Assembly (NCBI GenBank): GCA_023450535.1
Contig: JAEXGX010000344.1
Coordinates: 1 to 12,435, forward strand
Source: Pseudomonadota bacterium
GTDB lineage: Bacteria > Desulfobacterota > Desulfovibrionia > Desulfovibrionales > Desulfovibrionaceae
Reading direction: 5' to 3'
Length of the DNA stretch: 12,435 nt
Below are positions 8,135 to 12,435 of this stretch, in pieces. The notes below the pieces were generated by a model. It was not told the DNA's origin. It worked only from the letters and a program-made list of their open reading frames with translations, and made no database searches. Position numbers and translations under genes: made by a program. How positions within the stretch are numbered: position 1 is the stretch's first letter; every line of letters starts with the position of its first letter.

Positions 8135-8155
8135 CGCCGCAATTCACTTGCGGCG
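8135..8155 (+). terminator. Hairpin after the TolC-family gene
   Basis: CGCCGCAA (8135-8142) pairs perfectly with TTGCGGCG (8148-8155) around a 5-nt loop, 60 nt after the stop codon. It is GC-rich and stable, but no T run follows, so intrinsic termination is uncertain. It may instead protect the 3' end. Confidence 0.4.
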
Positions 8156-8186
8156 TCGAGTTCCGGCTTCAGGCGTGAAACCTATG

Positions 8187-8204
8187 GGCCAGAATGTTCT
8201 GGCC
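8187..8204. repeat. Perfect palindrome between the TolC-family gene and the gene remnants
   Basis: GGCCAGAA, TG, TTCTGGCC: 8-bp arms separated by 2 nt. It is followed by an A/T-rich stretch (TATATAA at 8211-8217). It could be a second hairpin of the upstream gene's 3' end, or a protein-binding site. It lies close to where the degenerate region begins. Confidence 0.5.
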
Positions 8205-8253
8205 TAACCATATATAACTTCAGGAGCTCTTAAATATTCTTTTGCCGCGATAC

Positions 8254-8370
8254 TCACGGGACACTGTCAACCATGTTCACGATAGAACTGAGGGCTTCGC
8301 CGGACTGAATGGCCAAATCCGTGGCCTGAGAAATGGTCTGCACCGCAGTGTCAAGCTGCTGGACGTTCTT
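8254..8370 (-). pseudogene. Fragment of a methyl-accepting chemotaxis protein
   Basis: On the minus strand, about 38 codons read in one frame to a TGA at 8254-8256. The segment TISQATDLAIQSGEALSSIVNMVDSV matches the style of the cytoplasmic signalling coiled coil of Desulfovibrio chemotaxis receptors (the SGEAL.SIV.MV pattern). The rest of the receptor is absent on both sides: upstream the frame runs straight into a dehydrogenase fragment, and downstream it stops after DSVP. A receptor is normally over 500 residues, so this is a remnant. Recognition is by eye from a short stretch. Confidence 0.5.
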
Positions 8371-8379
8371 GATGAAATA

Positions 8380-8556
8380 GCCCTCTCCGCCCTGTTTCAG
8401 CATTTGCCGCAATTCATACTTCAGACACAGAAACATGCCGCGCAGGTTTACATTGATCACTCGGTCGAATTCTGCCGAATCGACATTCGCGGTTTCAACA
8501 TCGTCGCTCATAATCCCTTCTCCGGCGTTCCCGCCACCTTTGACATCCAGTTTCCG
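8380..8556 (-). pseudogene. Internal fragment of a short-chain dehydrogenase/reductase (SDR)
   Basis: About 59 codons on the minus strand resemble the middle of a classical SDR. KLDV, then a degraded GNAG in place of NNAG, is followed 25 residues later by the conserved EFDRVINVNLRGMFLCLKYELRQML helix. The N-terminal nucleotide-binding glycine motif (TGxxxGIG) and the catalytic Tyr-x3-Lys are absent. The frame is fused directly to the MCP fragment after QGGEG. A short ORF with an ATG at 8511 spans both pieces, but it contains no complete domain. I read it as debris, not a functional fusion. Confidence 0.6.
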
Positions 8557-8567
8557 GGAAAGGATCA

Positions 8568-8630
8568 GGTTTTGGCCTGCGGGTTGTCAAACAGGGAGAC
8601 GATGGTTTCGCCGCCCTTGAAGACGAACCG
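8568..8630 (-). pseudogene. Possible cyclophilin-like-fold fragment
   Basis: Minus-strand reading RFVFKGGETIVSLFDNPQAKT, then an in-frame TGA (8567-8565). It resembles the start of small cyclophilin-like-fold proteins (a beta-strand, then a DNP motif followed by a short helix). Only about 21 residues remain. One end abuts the SDR fragment and the other meets the opposite-strand LysR remnant. The match is from memory and short, so it is tentative. Confidence 0.3.
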
Positions 8631-9115
8631 GCCAGCGCCGCGGGATACGAGTCCTGCGCCTGCCCGCCGTGGACAGGTGGGGCGTACTGACGCGCAAGAC
8701 CAGCGCGCTGGCGGACAAGGCGTTGCTCCGCCCGGAGGACCTGTGGAAGGAACCGCTGATCATCTCCAAGCAAAAATACATCGACAACAATCTTTCCCGC
8801 TGGATGCGCCGCGACTTTGAAAAACTCAACGTGGTGGGCACGTACAATCTGCTCTGCAACGCCTCCATTCTGGTCCGCAAGGGGCTGGGGCACGCGCTCG
8901 GCATCGATCGGCTGGTCAATACATCGGGCGACAACGAACTGTGTTTCCGCCCGTTCGATCCGCCGCTGACCGTGGCGGTCCATTTCGCCTGGAAACGCTA
9001 TCAGGTGTTTTCCCATCCCGCAGAACTGTTTCTCCGGCGCGTTACGGCTGCTTTTGACGGCGGGGAAACCGCAACCGGACAGGGGGACGTCCTGCGCCCC
9101 GGACCGGGCCCTTAA
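8622..9115 (+). pseudogene. LysR-family regulator remnant: effector-domain half only, frameshifted
   Basis: The plus-strand product from 8669 reads as the C-terminal half of a LysR-type regulator (WGVLTRK...TYNLLCNASILV...TSGDNELCFRPFDPPL...WKRYQVFS). It aligns without gaps to the intact LysR at 11319-12200 over 121 residues, with about 61 identities counted by eye. The DNA-binding helix-turn-helix and the first effector lobe are missing. Upstream, EPASAAGYES in another frame (8625-8654) matches EPADLSKYDF of the paralogue, so one base appears to have been lost near 8651-8656, between YES and LRLPAVDRWGVL. The remnant therefore begins about 8622, where the minus-strand fragments end. A GTG at 8669 could in principle start a 148-residue protein, but it would lack DNA binding. 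Confidence 0.8.
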
Positions 9116-9160
9116 GACGTCCGCCATGAAATGAGAGGGAAAAGAGTCATCTTGCATATC

Positions 9161-9175
9161 ATGCTTTAAAAGCAT
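9161..9175. repeat. 15-bp palindrome upstream of the hydrolase gene
   Basis: ATGCTTT-A-AAAGCAT: 7-bp arms around one base. It lies 24 nt upstream of the candidate -35 box of the hydrolase promoter. Its right half is the left end of the duplicated element at 9169-9208. It is a good candidate operator for a dimeric regulator. Confidence 0.5.
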
Positions 9176-9208
9176 AAAACTGTATCCAATATAAGTATTT
9201 TACATTGT
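9169..9208 (+). promoter_or_regulatory. Duplicated regulatory element, copy A
   Basis: AAAGCATA (9169-9176), 11 variable nt, AATATAAGTATTT (9188-9200), 3 variable nt, ATTGT (9204-9208). The same layout with identical spacing occurs at 12303-12342 (about 29 of 40 positions equal). The core AATATAAGTATT is an imperfect inverted repeat (AATA...TATT), as LysR-family sites often are. Here the element overlaps the candidate -35 of the hydrolase promoter. Confidence 0.6.
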
Positions 9209-9227
9209 TTATCCCGCTCCTTATATG
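9199..9227 (+). promoter_or_regulatory. Candidate promoter of the hydrolase gene
   Basis: The -35 TTTACA (9199-9204, 5 of 6 matches) and the -10 TATATG (9222-9227, 4 of 6) are separated by 17 nt. The predicted leader is about 100 nt. The duplicated element and the 15-bp palindrome lie on and upstream of the -35, as expected for a LysR-regulated promoter. Confidence 0.5.
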
Positions 9228-9332
9228 AAGGGCACGGGGGAAATCCGCCTCCGGCAGAGGTGCGCGGGGAGCATGATCCACTGCGAAAATCCCTCTTCCC
9301 GCCCCTCCGCATCAACCATAAGGAGACATACT

Positions 9333-10376
9333 ATGACCACGTTACAGCAACTGGGTATGGCAGCCACCGTCATTGGCATCATGTCCGCCGCTCCGGCGCT
9401 CGCGCAGGACATCCCCGCCGATGCCGCCAACTTCTACAAGAGCGACAAGGTCGTCACGCAGCCGGTCACGTTCAGCAACCAGTATAAGATGGACATCGCC
9501 GGAAATCTCTTCCTGCCCAAGGGGATGGATCAAAACGCGAAGCACGCCGCAATCATCGTGGGGCATCCCATGGGCGCGGTGAAGGAACAGAGCGCGAACC
9601 TGTACGCCGCTAAAATGGCGGAACAGGGATTCGTCGCCCTGTCCGTGGACCTCGCGTTCTGGGGCGGCAGCACGGGAGAACCCCGCAACGCCGTTTCGCC
9701 GGACCTGTATGCCGAAACCTTCAGCGCCGCCGTGGATTATCTCGGCACCCGGCCCTTCGTGGACAGGGACGCCATCGGCGTCATCGGCATCTGCGGCAGC
9801 GGGAGCTTCGCCATCAGCGCCGCCAAGATCGATCCGCGCCTGAAGGCCATCGCCACGATCAGCATGTACGACATGGGCGCGGCCAACCGCAACGCCCTGA
9901 ACAAGTCGCAGACACTGGAACAGAGAAAGAAGATCATCGCAGACGCCGCCGAACAGCGTTATGTGGAGTTCACCGGCGGCGAAACCAGATACACGAGCGG
10001 TACCGTGCACGAGATCACGGAAAAGTCGCATCCCATCGAGCGCGAATTCTACGCCTTCTACCGCACCCCGCGCGGCGAATTCACGCCCGAGGGCTCGTCG
10101 CCGCTCCTGACCACGCACCCGACGCTCACCAGCAACGTCAAGTTCATGAACTTCTACCCCTTCAACGACATCGAAACGATTTCCCCGCGCCCGATGCTGT
10201 TCATTACCGGCGATCAGGCGCACTCCAGGGAATTCAGCGAAGACGCCTACAGGCGCGCCGCCGAGCCCAAGGAACTGCTCTATGTCAAGGGGGCCGGGCA
10301 TGTGGACCTGTACGACCGCGTGAGCCTTATCCCCTTCGACAAGCTGACCGACTTCTTCAAGAAGAACCTGAAGTAG
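9333..10376 (+). CDS. Secreted alpha/beta hydrolase with a probable Cys nucleophile
   Basis: A 347-residue exported protein of the alpha/beta hydrolase superfamily, of the YcjY/dienelactone-hydrolase-like type. The start is ATG 9333, with AAGGAG at 9320-9325 and a 7-nt gap; an in-frame ATG at 9225 falls in the promoter and lacks such a site. Residues 1-25 form a Sec signal peptide ending ALAQ. HPMGAVKEQ (78-86) fits the oxyanion-hole loop. The nucleophile elbow is G152-I-C154-G-S156, placing a cysteine where serine hydrolases have Ser, as in dienelactone hydrolase. D294 (ITGD) and H323 (GAGHVDLYD) complete a plausible triad. The substrate cannot be read from the sequence. The flavodoxin gene follows 85 nt downstream on the same strand, so co-transcription is likely. 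Confidence 0.88.
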   Translation: MTTLQQLGMAATVIGIMSAAPALAQDIPADAANFYKSDKVVTQPVTFSNQYKMDIAGNLFLPKGMDQNAKHAAIIVGHPMGAVKEQSANLYAAKMAEQGFVALSVDLAFWGGSTGEPRNAVSPDLYAETFSAAVDYLGTRPFVDRDAIGVIGICGSGSFAISAAKIDPRLKAIATISMYDMGAANRNALNKSQTLEQRKKIIADAAEQRYVEFTGGETRYTSGTVHEITEKSHPIEREFYAFYRTPRGEFTPEGSSPLLTTHPTLTSNVKFMNFYPFNDIETISPRPMLFITGDQAHSREFSEDAYRRAAEPKELLYVKGAGHVDLYDRVSLIPFDKLTDFFKKNLK

Positions 10377-10393
10377 ATCCGCGTGGCGCTTGT

Positions 10394-10422
10394 TCTCAGG
10401 GGGCACGACAAGTCCCCTGAGA
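10394..10422 (+). repeat. Intercistronic stem-loop between hydrolase and flavodoxin genes
   Basis: TCTCAGGGG (10394-10402) pairs perfectly with CCCCTGAGA (10414-10422) around an 11-nt loop. No T run follows. An overlapping alternative stem, CTTGT (10389-10393) with ACAAG (10408-10412), cannot form at the same time. It may stabilise or process the mRNA, or reduce read-through into the flavodoxin gene. Confidence 0.5.
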
Positions 10423-10432
10423 GCGTACAAAT

Positions 10433-10447
10433 CCGGACAGCGTCCGG
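10433..10447 (+). repeat. Short hairpin next to the flavodoxin ribosome site
   Basis: CCGGAC (10433-10438) pairs with GTCCGG (10442-10447) around AGC. Its right arm ends in the first Gs of the GGGGGAG ribosome site (10446-10452), so it could moderate initiation of the flavodoxin gene. Confidence 0.4.
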
Positions 10448-10461
10448 GGGAGTTCTTTTCA

Positions 10462-11079
10462 ATGAAACGATACGAAGGAACGGAAAGAGCCATTCAAAAG
10501 GCAAACGCACTCGATTCGGCCTTGAGGAGACGCGCGTTCATCAAGATGGCGGCACTGAGCGTTCTCGGCACCCTTTTACCATTGCCCCGCCTTGCCCATT
10601 CCGCACAAGCAACTACGCTCATCGTGTATTATTCGTTGACGGAAAAAACGAAACGGGTTGCGGATACGTTGCAGCGGATGACGGGTGCCGACACCTTCAG
10701 GCTGGAAACGGCAGTTCCCTATGACGAGGCCGCCATCGACCGTGTACAGGAAGACCAGGCGGCCGGGCGGTTCCCGGCACTCAAGGTCTTGCCGGACCTC
10801 TCCGGCTATGACCGGATTCTGGTTGGAACCCCTGTGTGGTGGTACACGCTCTCCTCTCCTGTTGTTTCCTTTCTGCGACAGGCGGATTTCGCGGGTAAGC
10901 AAGCCGCCGTGTTCGCCACGCATATGGGATGGCTCAGGGATACCCTGTCCGATTTCGGCAAGCAGGCGCGCAACGCCCGTGTTCTGGAAGGCATTGCACT
11001 TCAGGATGTGGAACACACGGGGCAACCCGATCTGGATGAAAGACTTGATGCATGGCTGAAAAAAACGGCACGGGCCTAA
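10462..11079 (+). CDS. Tat-exported flavodoxin
   Basis: A 205-residue flavodoxin-fold protein with a twin-arginine signal. The chosen ATG (10462) has GGAG at 10449-10452 with a 9-nt gap; an upstream in-frame TTG at 10390 is less likely. Residues 22-36 read RRRAFIKMAALSVLG, a Tat motif (RRxFxK) and hydrophobic core, with cleavage likely near AHSA/QA (about 48-50). The mature part begins with the flavodoxin beta-strand and phosphate loop TLIVYYSLTEKT (52-63; S58, T60, T63). The second flavin loop is GTPVWWYTLSSPVVSFL (122-138). Tat export fits a cofactor loaded before transport, so an FMN-bearing electron carrier or quinone/flavin-type reductase in the periplasm is likely. It resembles the flavodoxin_4 type rather than classical electron-transfer flavodoxins. 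It is probably in an operon with the hydrolase. Confidence 0.87.
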   Translation: MKRYEGTERAIQKANALDSALRRRAFIKMAALSVLGTLLPLPRLAHSAQATTLIVYYSLTEKTKRVADTLQRMTGADTFRLETAVPYDEAAIDRVQEDQAAGRFPALKVLPDLSGYDRILVGTPVWWYTLSSPVVSFLRQADFAGKQAAVFATHMGWLRDTLSDFGKQARNARVLEGIALQDVEHTGQPDLDERLDAWLKKTARA

Positions 11080-11097
11080 TCGCCACCGAAACAGGAA

Positions 11098-11112
11098 TTC
11101 CGCCGGGCGGAA
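11098..11112. repeat. Small palindrome after the flavodoxin gene
   Basis: TTCCGCC-G-GGCGGAA lies 18 nt after the flavodoxin stop and is followed by AAAAGCAAAA. With five unpaired central bases it makes only a short stem (TTCCG/CGGAA), and there is no T run on the plus strand. It is a weak terminator candidate at best. Confidence 0.3.
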
Positions 11113-11272
11113 AAGCAAAACCTTCATCCGGAGGCAAGGCCCCGACACAGGCTCGGCACCCCGTGAAAAACTACAAAAAACGGTGTATTATGGAGCATGA
11201 ATCTCCGCAGACGCTCTCCCTCCGTTTGAACCTTCGCCGGGCCTCCACTTCTTCATACGCACGTTTCCGCAC

Positions 11273-11318
11273 GGCAACAGCGGTTCGGGGGAAAGATTTT
11301 TCCCGGGCCGCTGTTGCC
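11273..11318. terminator. Long inverted repeat at the lysR 3' end (candidate bidirectional terminator)
   Basis: Outer arms GGCAACAGCGG (11273-11283) and CCGCTGTTGCC (11308-11318) are perfectly complementary over 11 bp. Inside, GGGAAA and TTTCCC can pair after a small internal bulge. It begins directly after the lysR stop codon (TGA, 11321-11319) and lies between the converging flavodoxin and lysR genes, the expected place for a shared terminator. Neither strand has a T tract right after the stem, so mechanism is uncertain. Confidence 0.55.
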
Positions 11319-12200
11319 TCACTCCATCATTGTCTTCTGGAGATGCTCCAGAAATTTCGCGGCGGCCTTTGAAAAAATCTGGTACTTTTTCCAGACGATA
11401 TCCAGCCCGACCTCCAGCCTCGGCTCCAACGGCCTGAAACACAGGGGGCTGTCGCCGGATGTTCTGATAATTTTGTCCAGACACAGGGCATAGCCCATCC
11501 CCTCTTCCACCATGAGCGACGCATTGTACAACAGGTTGTAGGTCGTCATGACGTTCAGCCCGTCGAATTTGTCTCCCATCCACCCGGAAATGCCGTTCTG
11601 CACCAGAGCCTGCCTGGAGCAGAGCAGCGGCAGTCCGATCAGATCGTCGGGCCGTATCGCCTGCTTTGCCGCCAGCGGGCTGTCCCTGCGCATCAGTACG
11701 CCCCAGATGTCCGTCATGGGCAGTTTGAGGAAGTCGTACTTCGACAGGTCCGCCGGTTCGACGAAAACGCCGAAATCCACAAGCCCCCGGTCCAGACGTT
11801 CCGCGACGTCCTCGGCGTTTCCGCTGAAAAGATGGTAGGCGATATGGGGATGTTCCGCCTGCAGCCCCCGCGCGGCGCGGGCAATCAGGCGCATGGCGTC
11901 GGTTTCCCCCCCGCCGATCCAGACGTCGCCGCGGATGTCGGCATCCGACGCGCCGAATTCGGATTCCGTCTTTTCCACCAGCGCAACGATCTCCTGCGCC
12001 CGCTTGCGCAGAAACATGCCCTCCTCCGTCAGCGAAATCCTTCTTTTCCCGCGCAGGAACAGCGTCTTTCCCAGTTCTTCCTCAAGGTCCATCATCTGCC
12101 GGGAAAGGGTTGGCTGCGTGACGTGCAGGGCATCAGCCGCCCCGGATATGGTTTCCTCCCGGGCCACCGCCAGAAAATAGCGAAGAACGCGCAATTCCAT
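11319..12200 (-). CDS. LysR-family transcriptional regulator
   Basis: A complete 293-residue LysR-type regulator. The N-terminal winged helix-turn-helix is at about residues 18-58 (ISGAADALHVTQPTLSRQMMDLEEELG, then LFLRGKRRISLTEEG), followed by a linker helix and the two-lobed effector-binding domain (about 90-290). The start is ATG 12200, with GGAGG 7 nt upstream. The family usually controls an adjacent or divergent gene and itself, in response to a small molecule. Likely targets are the gene starting at 12364 and the hydrolase-flavodoxin genes, since both regions carry the same 40-nt element. The effector is unknown. Its C-terminal half matches the remnant at 8622-9115 at about half of the positions, so the two are paralogues. 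Confidence 0.93.
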   Translation of the reverse strand: MELRVLRYFLAVAREETISGAADALHVTQPTLSRQMMDLEEELGKTLFLRGKRRISLTEEGMFLRKRAQEIVALVEKTESEFGASDADIRGDVWIGGGETDAMRLIARAARGLQAEHPHIAYHLFSGNAEDVAERLDRGLVDFGVFVEPADLSKYDFLKLPMTDIWGVLMRRDSPLAAKQAIRPDDLIGLPLLCSRQALVQNGISGWMGDKFDGLNVMTTYNLLYNASLMVEEGMGYALCLDKIIRTSGDSPLCFRPLEPRLEVGLDIVWKKYQIFSKAAAKFLEHLQKTMME

Positions 12201-12276
12201 CTTTCATCCTCCCGGGCGCGCCCGAAGCAGAGTGAGCGTCCCTCGGCTTCACGGCGCGCACTTGGTCATGCGGCAA

Positions 12277-12305
12277 ACCATATCAGCCCTGTTCATGTCT
12301 GTAAA
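12277..12305 (-). promoter_or_regulatory. Candidate promoter of lysR
   Basis: On the minus strand TTTACA (12305-12300, 5 of 6 matches) and TATGGT (12282-12277, 4 of 6) are separated by 17 nt. The leader would be about 70 nt. The duplicated element copy B lies on and just upstream of the -35, which fits autoregulation. Confidence 0.45.
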
Positions 12306-12342
12306 GCATACATAATCATTTAATATAAGTATTTACTATTGT
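12303..12342 (+). promoter_or_regulatory. Duplicated regulatory element, copy B
   Basis: AAAGCATA (12303-12310), 11 variable nt, AATATAAGTATTT (12322-12334), 3 variable nt, ATTGT (12338-12342). It has the same order and spacing as copy A at 9169-9208. It sits between lysR (minus) and the start of an apparent plus-strand gene at 12364. Its left end overlaps the candidate lysR -35 box. Confidence 0.6.
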
Positions 12343-12363
12343 AGTTTCCCCATTTTAGTGAAA

Positions 12364-12435
12364 ATGAACAAACCAATCCCACAGATGTTGACTGTTGCGG
12401 TTCTGCTCATCCCTTCACCAGTTTTTCGTGCAGTT
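12364..12435 (+). CDS. Start of a possible exported protein (partial, runs off right edge)
   Basis: An ATG at 12364 opens 24 codons with no stop before the window ends. The peptide has a polar start (MNKPIPQ) followed by a hydrophobic run (MLTVAVLLIPSPVF) and looks like a signal peptide. A second in-frame ATG is at 12385. No good ribosome site precedes either, which lowers confidence. Its position divergent from lysR, next to the shared element, makes it the expected regulatory target. Function cannot be told. Confidence 0.4.
   Translation, partial: MNKPIPQMLTVAVLLIPSPVFRAV

Noticed and set aside
8254..8511. An intact 85-residue protein starting at ATG 8511
   Set aside because: Its first half looks like the middle of an SDR and its second half like an MCP coiled coil. 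No complete domain and no plausible single family, so it is treated as joined fragments.
8242..8820. Plus-strand ORF of 192 codons over the remnant region
   Set aside because: It covers the minus-strand SDR and MCP fragments and part of the LysR remnant in another frame. Its translation has no recognisable motif and no good ribosome site.
8495..9175. Minus-strand ORF of 226 codons opposite the LysR remnant
   Set aside because: The plus-strand reading aligns clearly with a LysR effector domain, and this frame is its antisense shadow.
9342..10493. Minus-strand ORF of 383 codons opposite the hydrolase
   Set aside because: It is a long antisense frame caused by high GC at third positions. The plus strand encodes a complete alpha/beta hydrolase with signal peptide and triad.
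11052..11372. Plus-strand ORF between the flavodoxin gene and lysR
   Set aside because: It overlaps the flavodoxin end, the inverted repeat and the lysR 3' end. It has no recognisable domain and no ribosome site.
1..12435. CRISPR array, tRNA/rRNA genes, insertion sequence or transposase
   Set aside because: I saw no regularly spaced repeats, no cloverleaf or rRNA-like stretch, and no transposase motif or terminal inverted repeats with target duplications around the rearranged region.

Overview
The window looks like chromosomal DNA of a Gram-negative sulfate reducer of the Desulfovibrio/Desulfovibrionaceae type. The grounds are high-GC coding DNA, strong GGAG-type ribosome sites, and the order lysS - lolC/E - lolD - (bamA-like start), which I know from that family. 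This is inference from gene order and protein style; no database was searched.

Left part (1-6394, all minus strand). This is a housekeeping block, read from right to left: hemW (heme chaperone, radical SAM), gluQ (glutamyl-Q tRNA(Asp) synthetase, ATGA overlap with hemW), a 179-nt gap with a candidate promoter and hairpin, lysS (TTG start), lolC/E permease, lolD ATPase, and the first codons of an exported protein, probably bamA. Translation (lysS, gluQ) is combined with outer-membrane biogenesis (Lol, Bam). HemW and the Lol permease carry low-complexity Ser/Ala/Glu/Gly-rich additions that the families normally lack.

Middle (6395-8253). A 352-nt intergenic region holds a candidate promoter for a plus-strand TolC-family outer-membrane efflux protein that stands alone, with no pump genes beside it. 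Two hairpins follow it.

Right part (8254-12435). This is accessory in character. It opens with a graveyard of gene pieces joined within about 860 bp: a chemotaxis-receptor (MCP) fragment, a short-chain dehydrogenase fragment, a possible cyclophilin-like fragment (all minus strand), and the frameshifted C-terminal half of a LysR regulator (plus strand). Next come a Sec-exported alpha/beta hydrolase with a probable Cys nucleophile, a Tat-exported flavodoxin, and an intact LysR regulator on the minus strand. A probable exported protein starts at the right edge.

The intact LysR and the LysR remnant match at about half of 121 ungapped positions. A roughly 40-nt element occurs twice, upstream of the hydrolase and upstream of the intact lysR, overlapping a candidate -35 box each time. 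The simplest reading is a LysR-controlled envelope redox/hydrolase module, parts of which were duplicated and then decayed.
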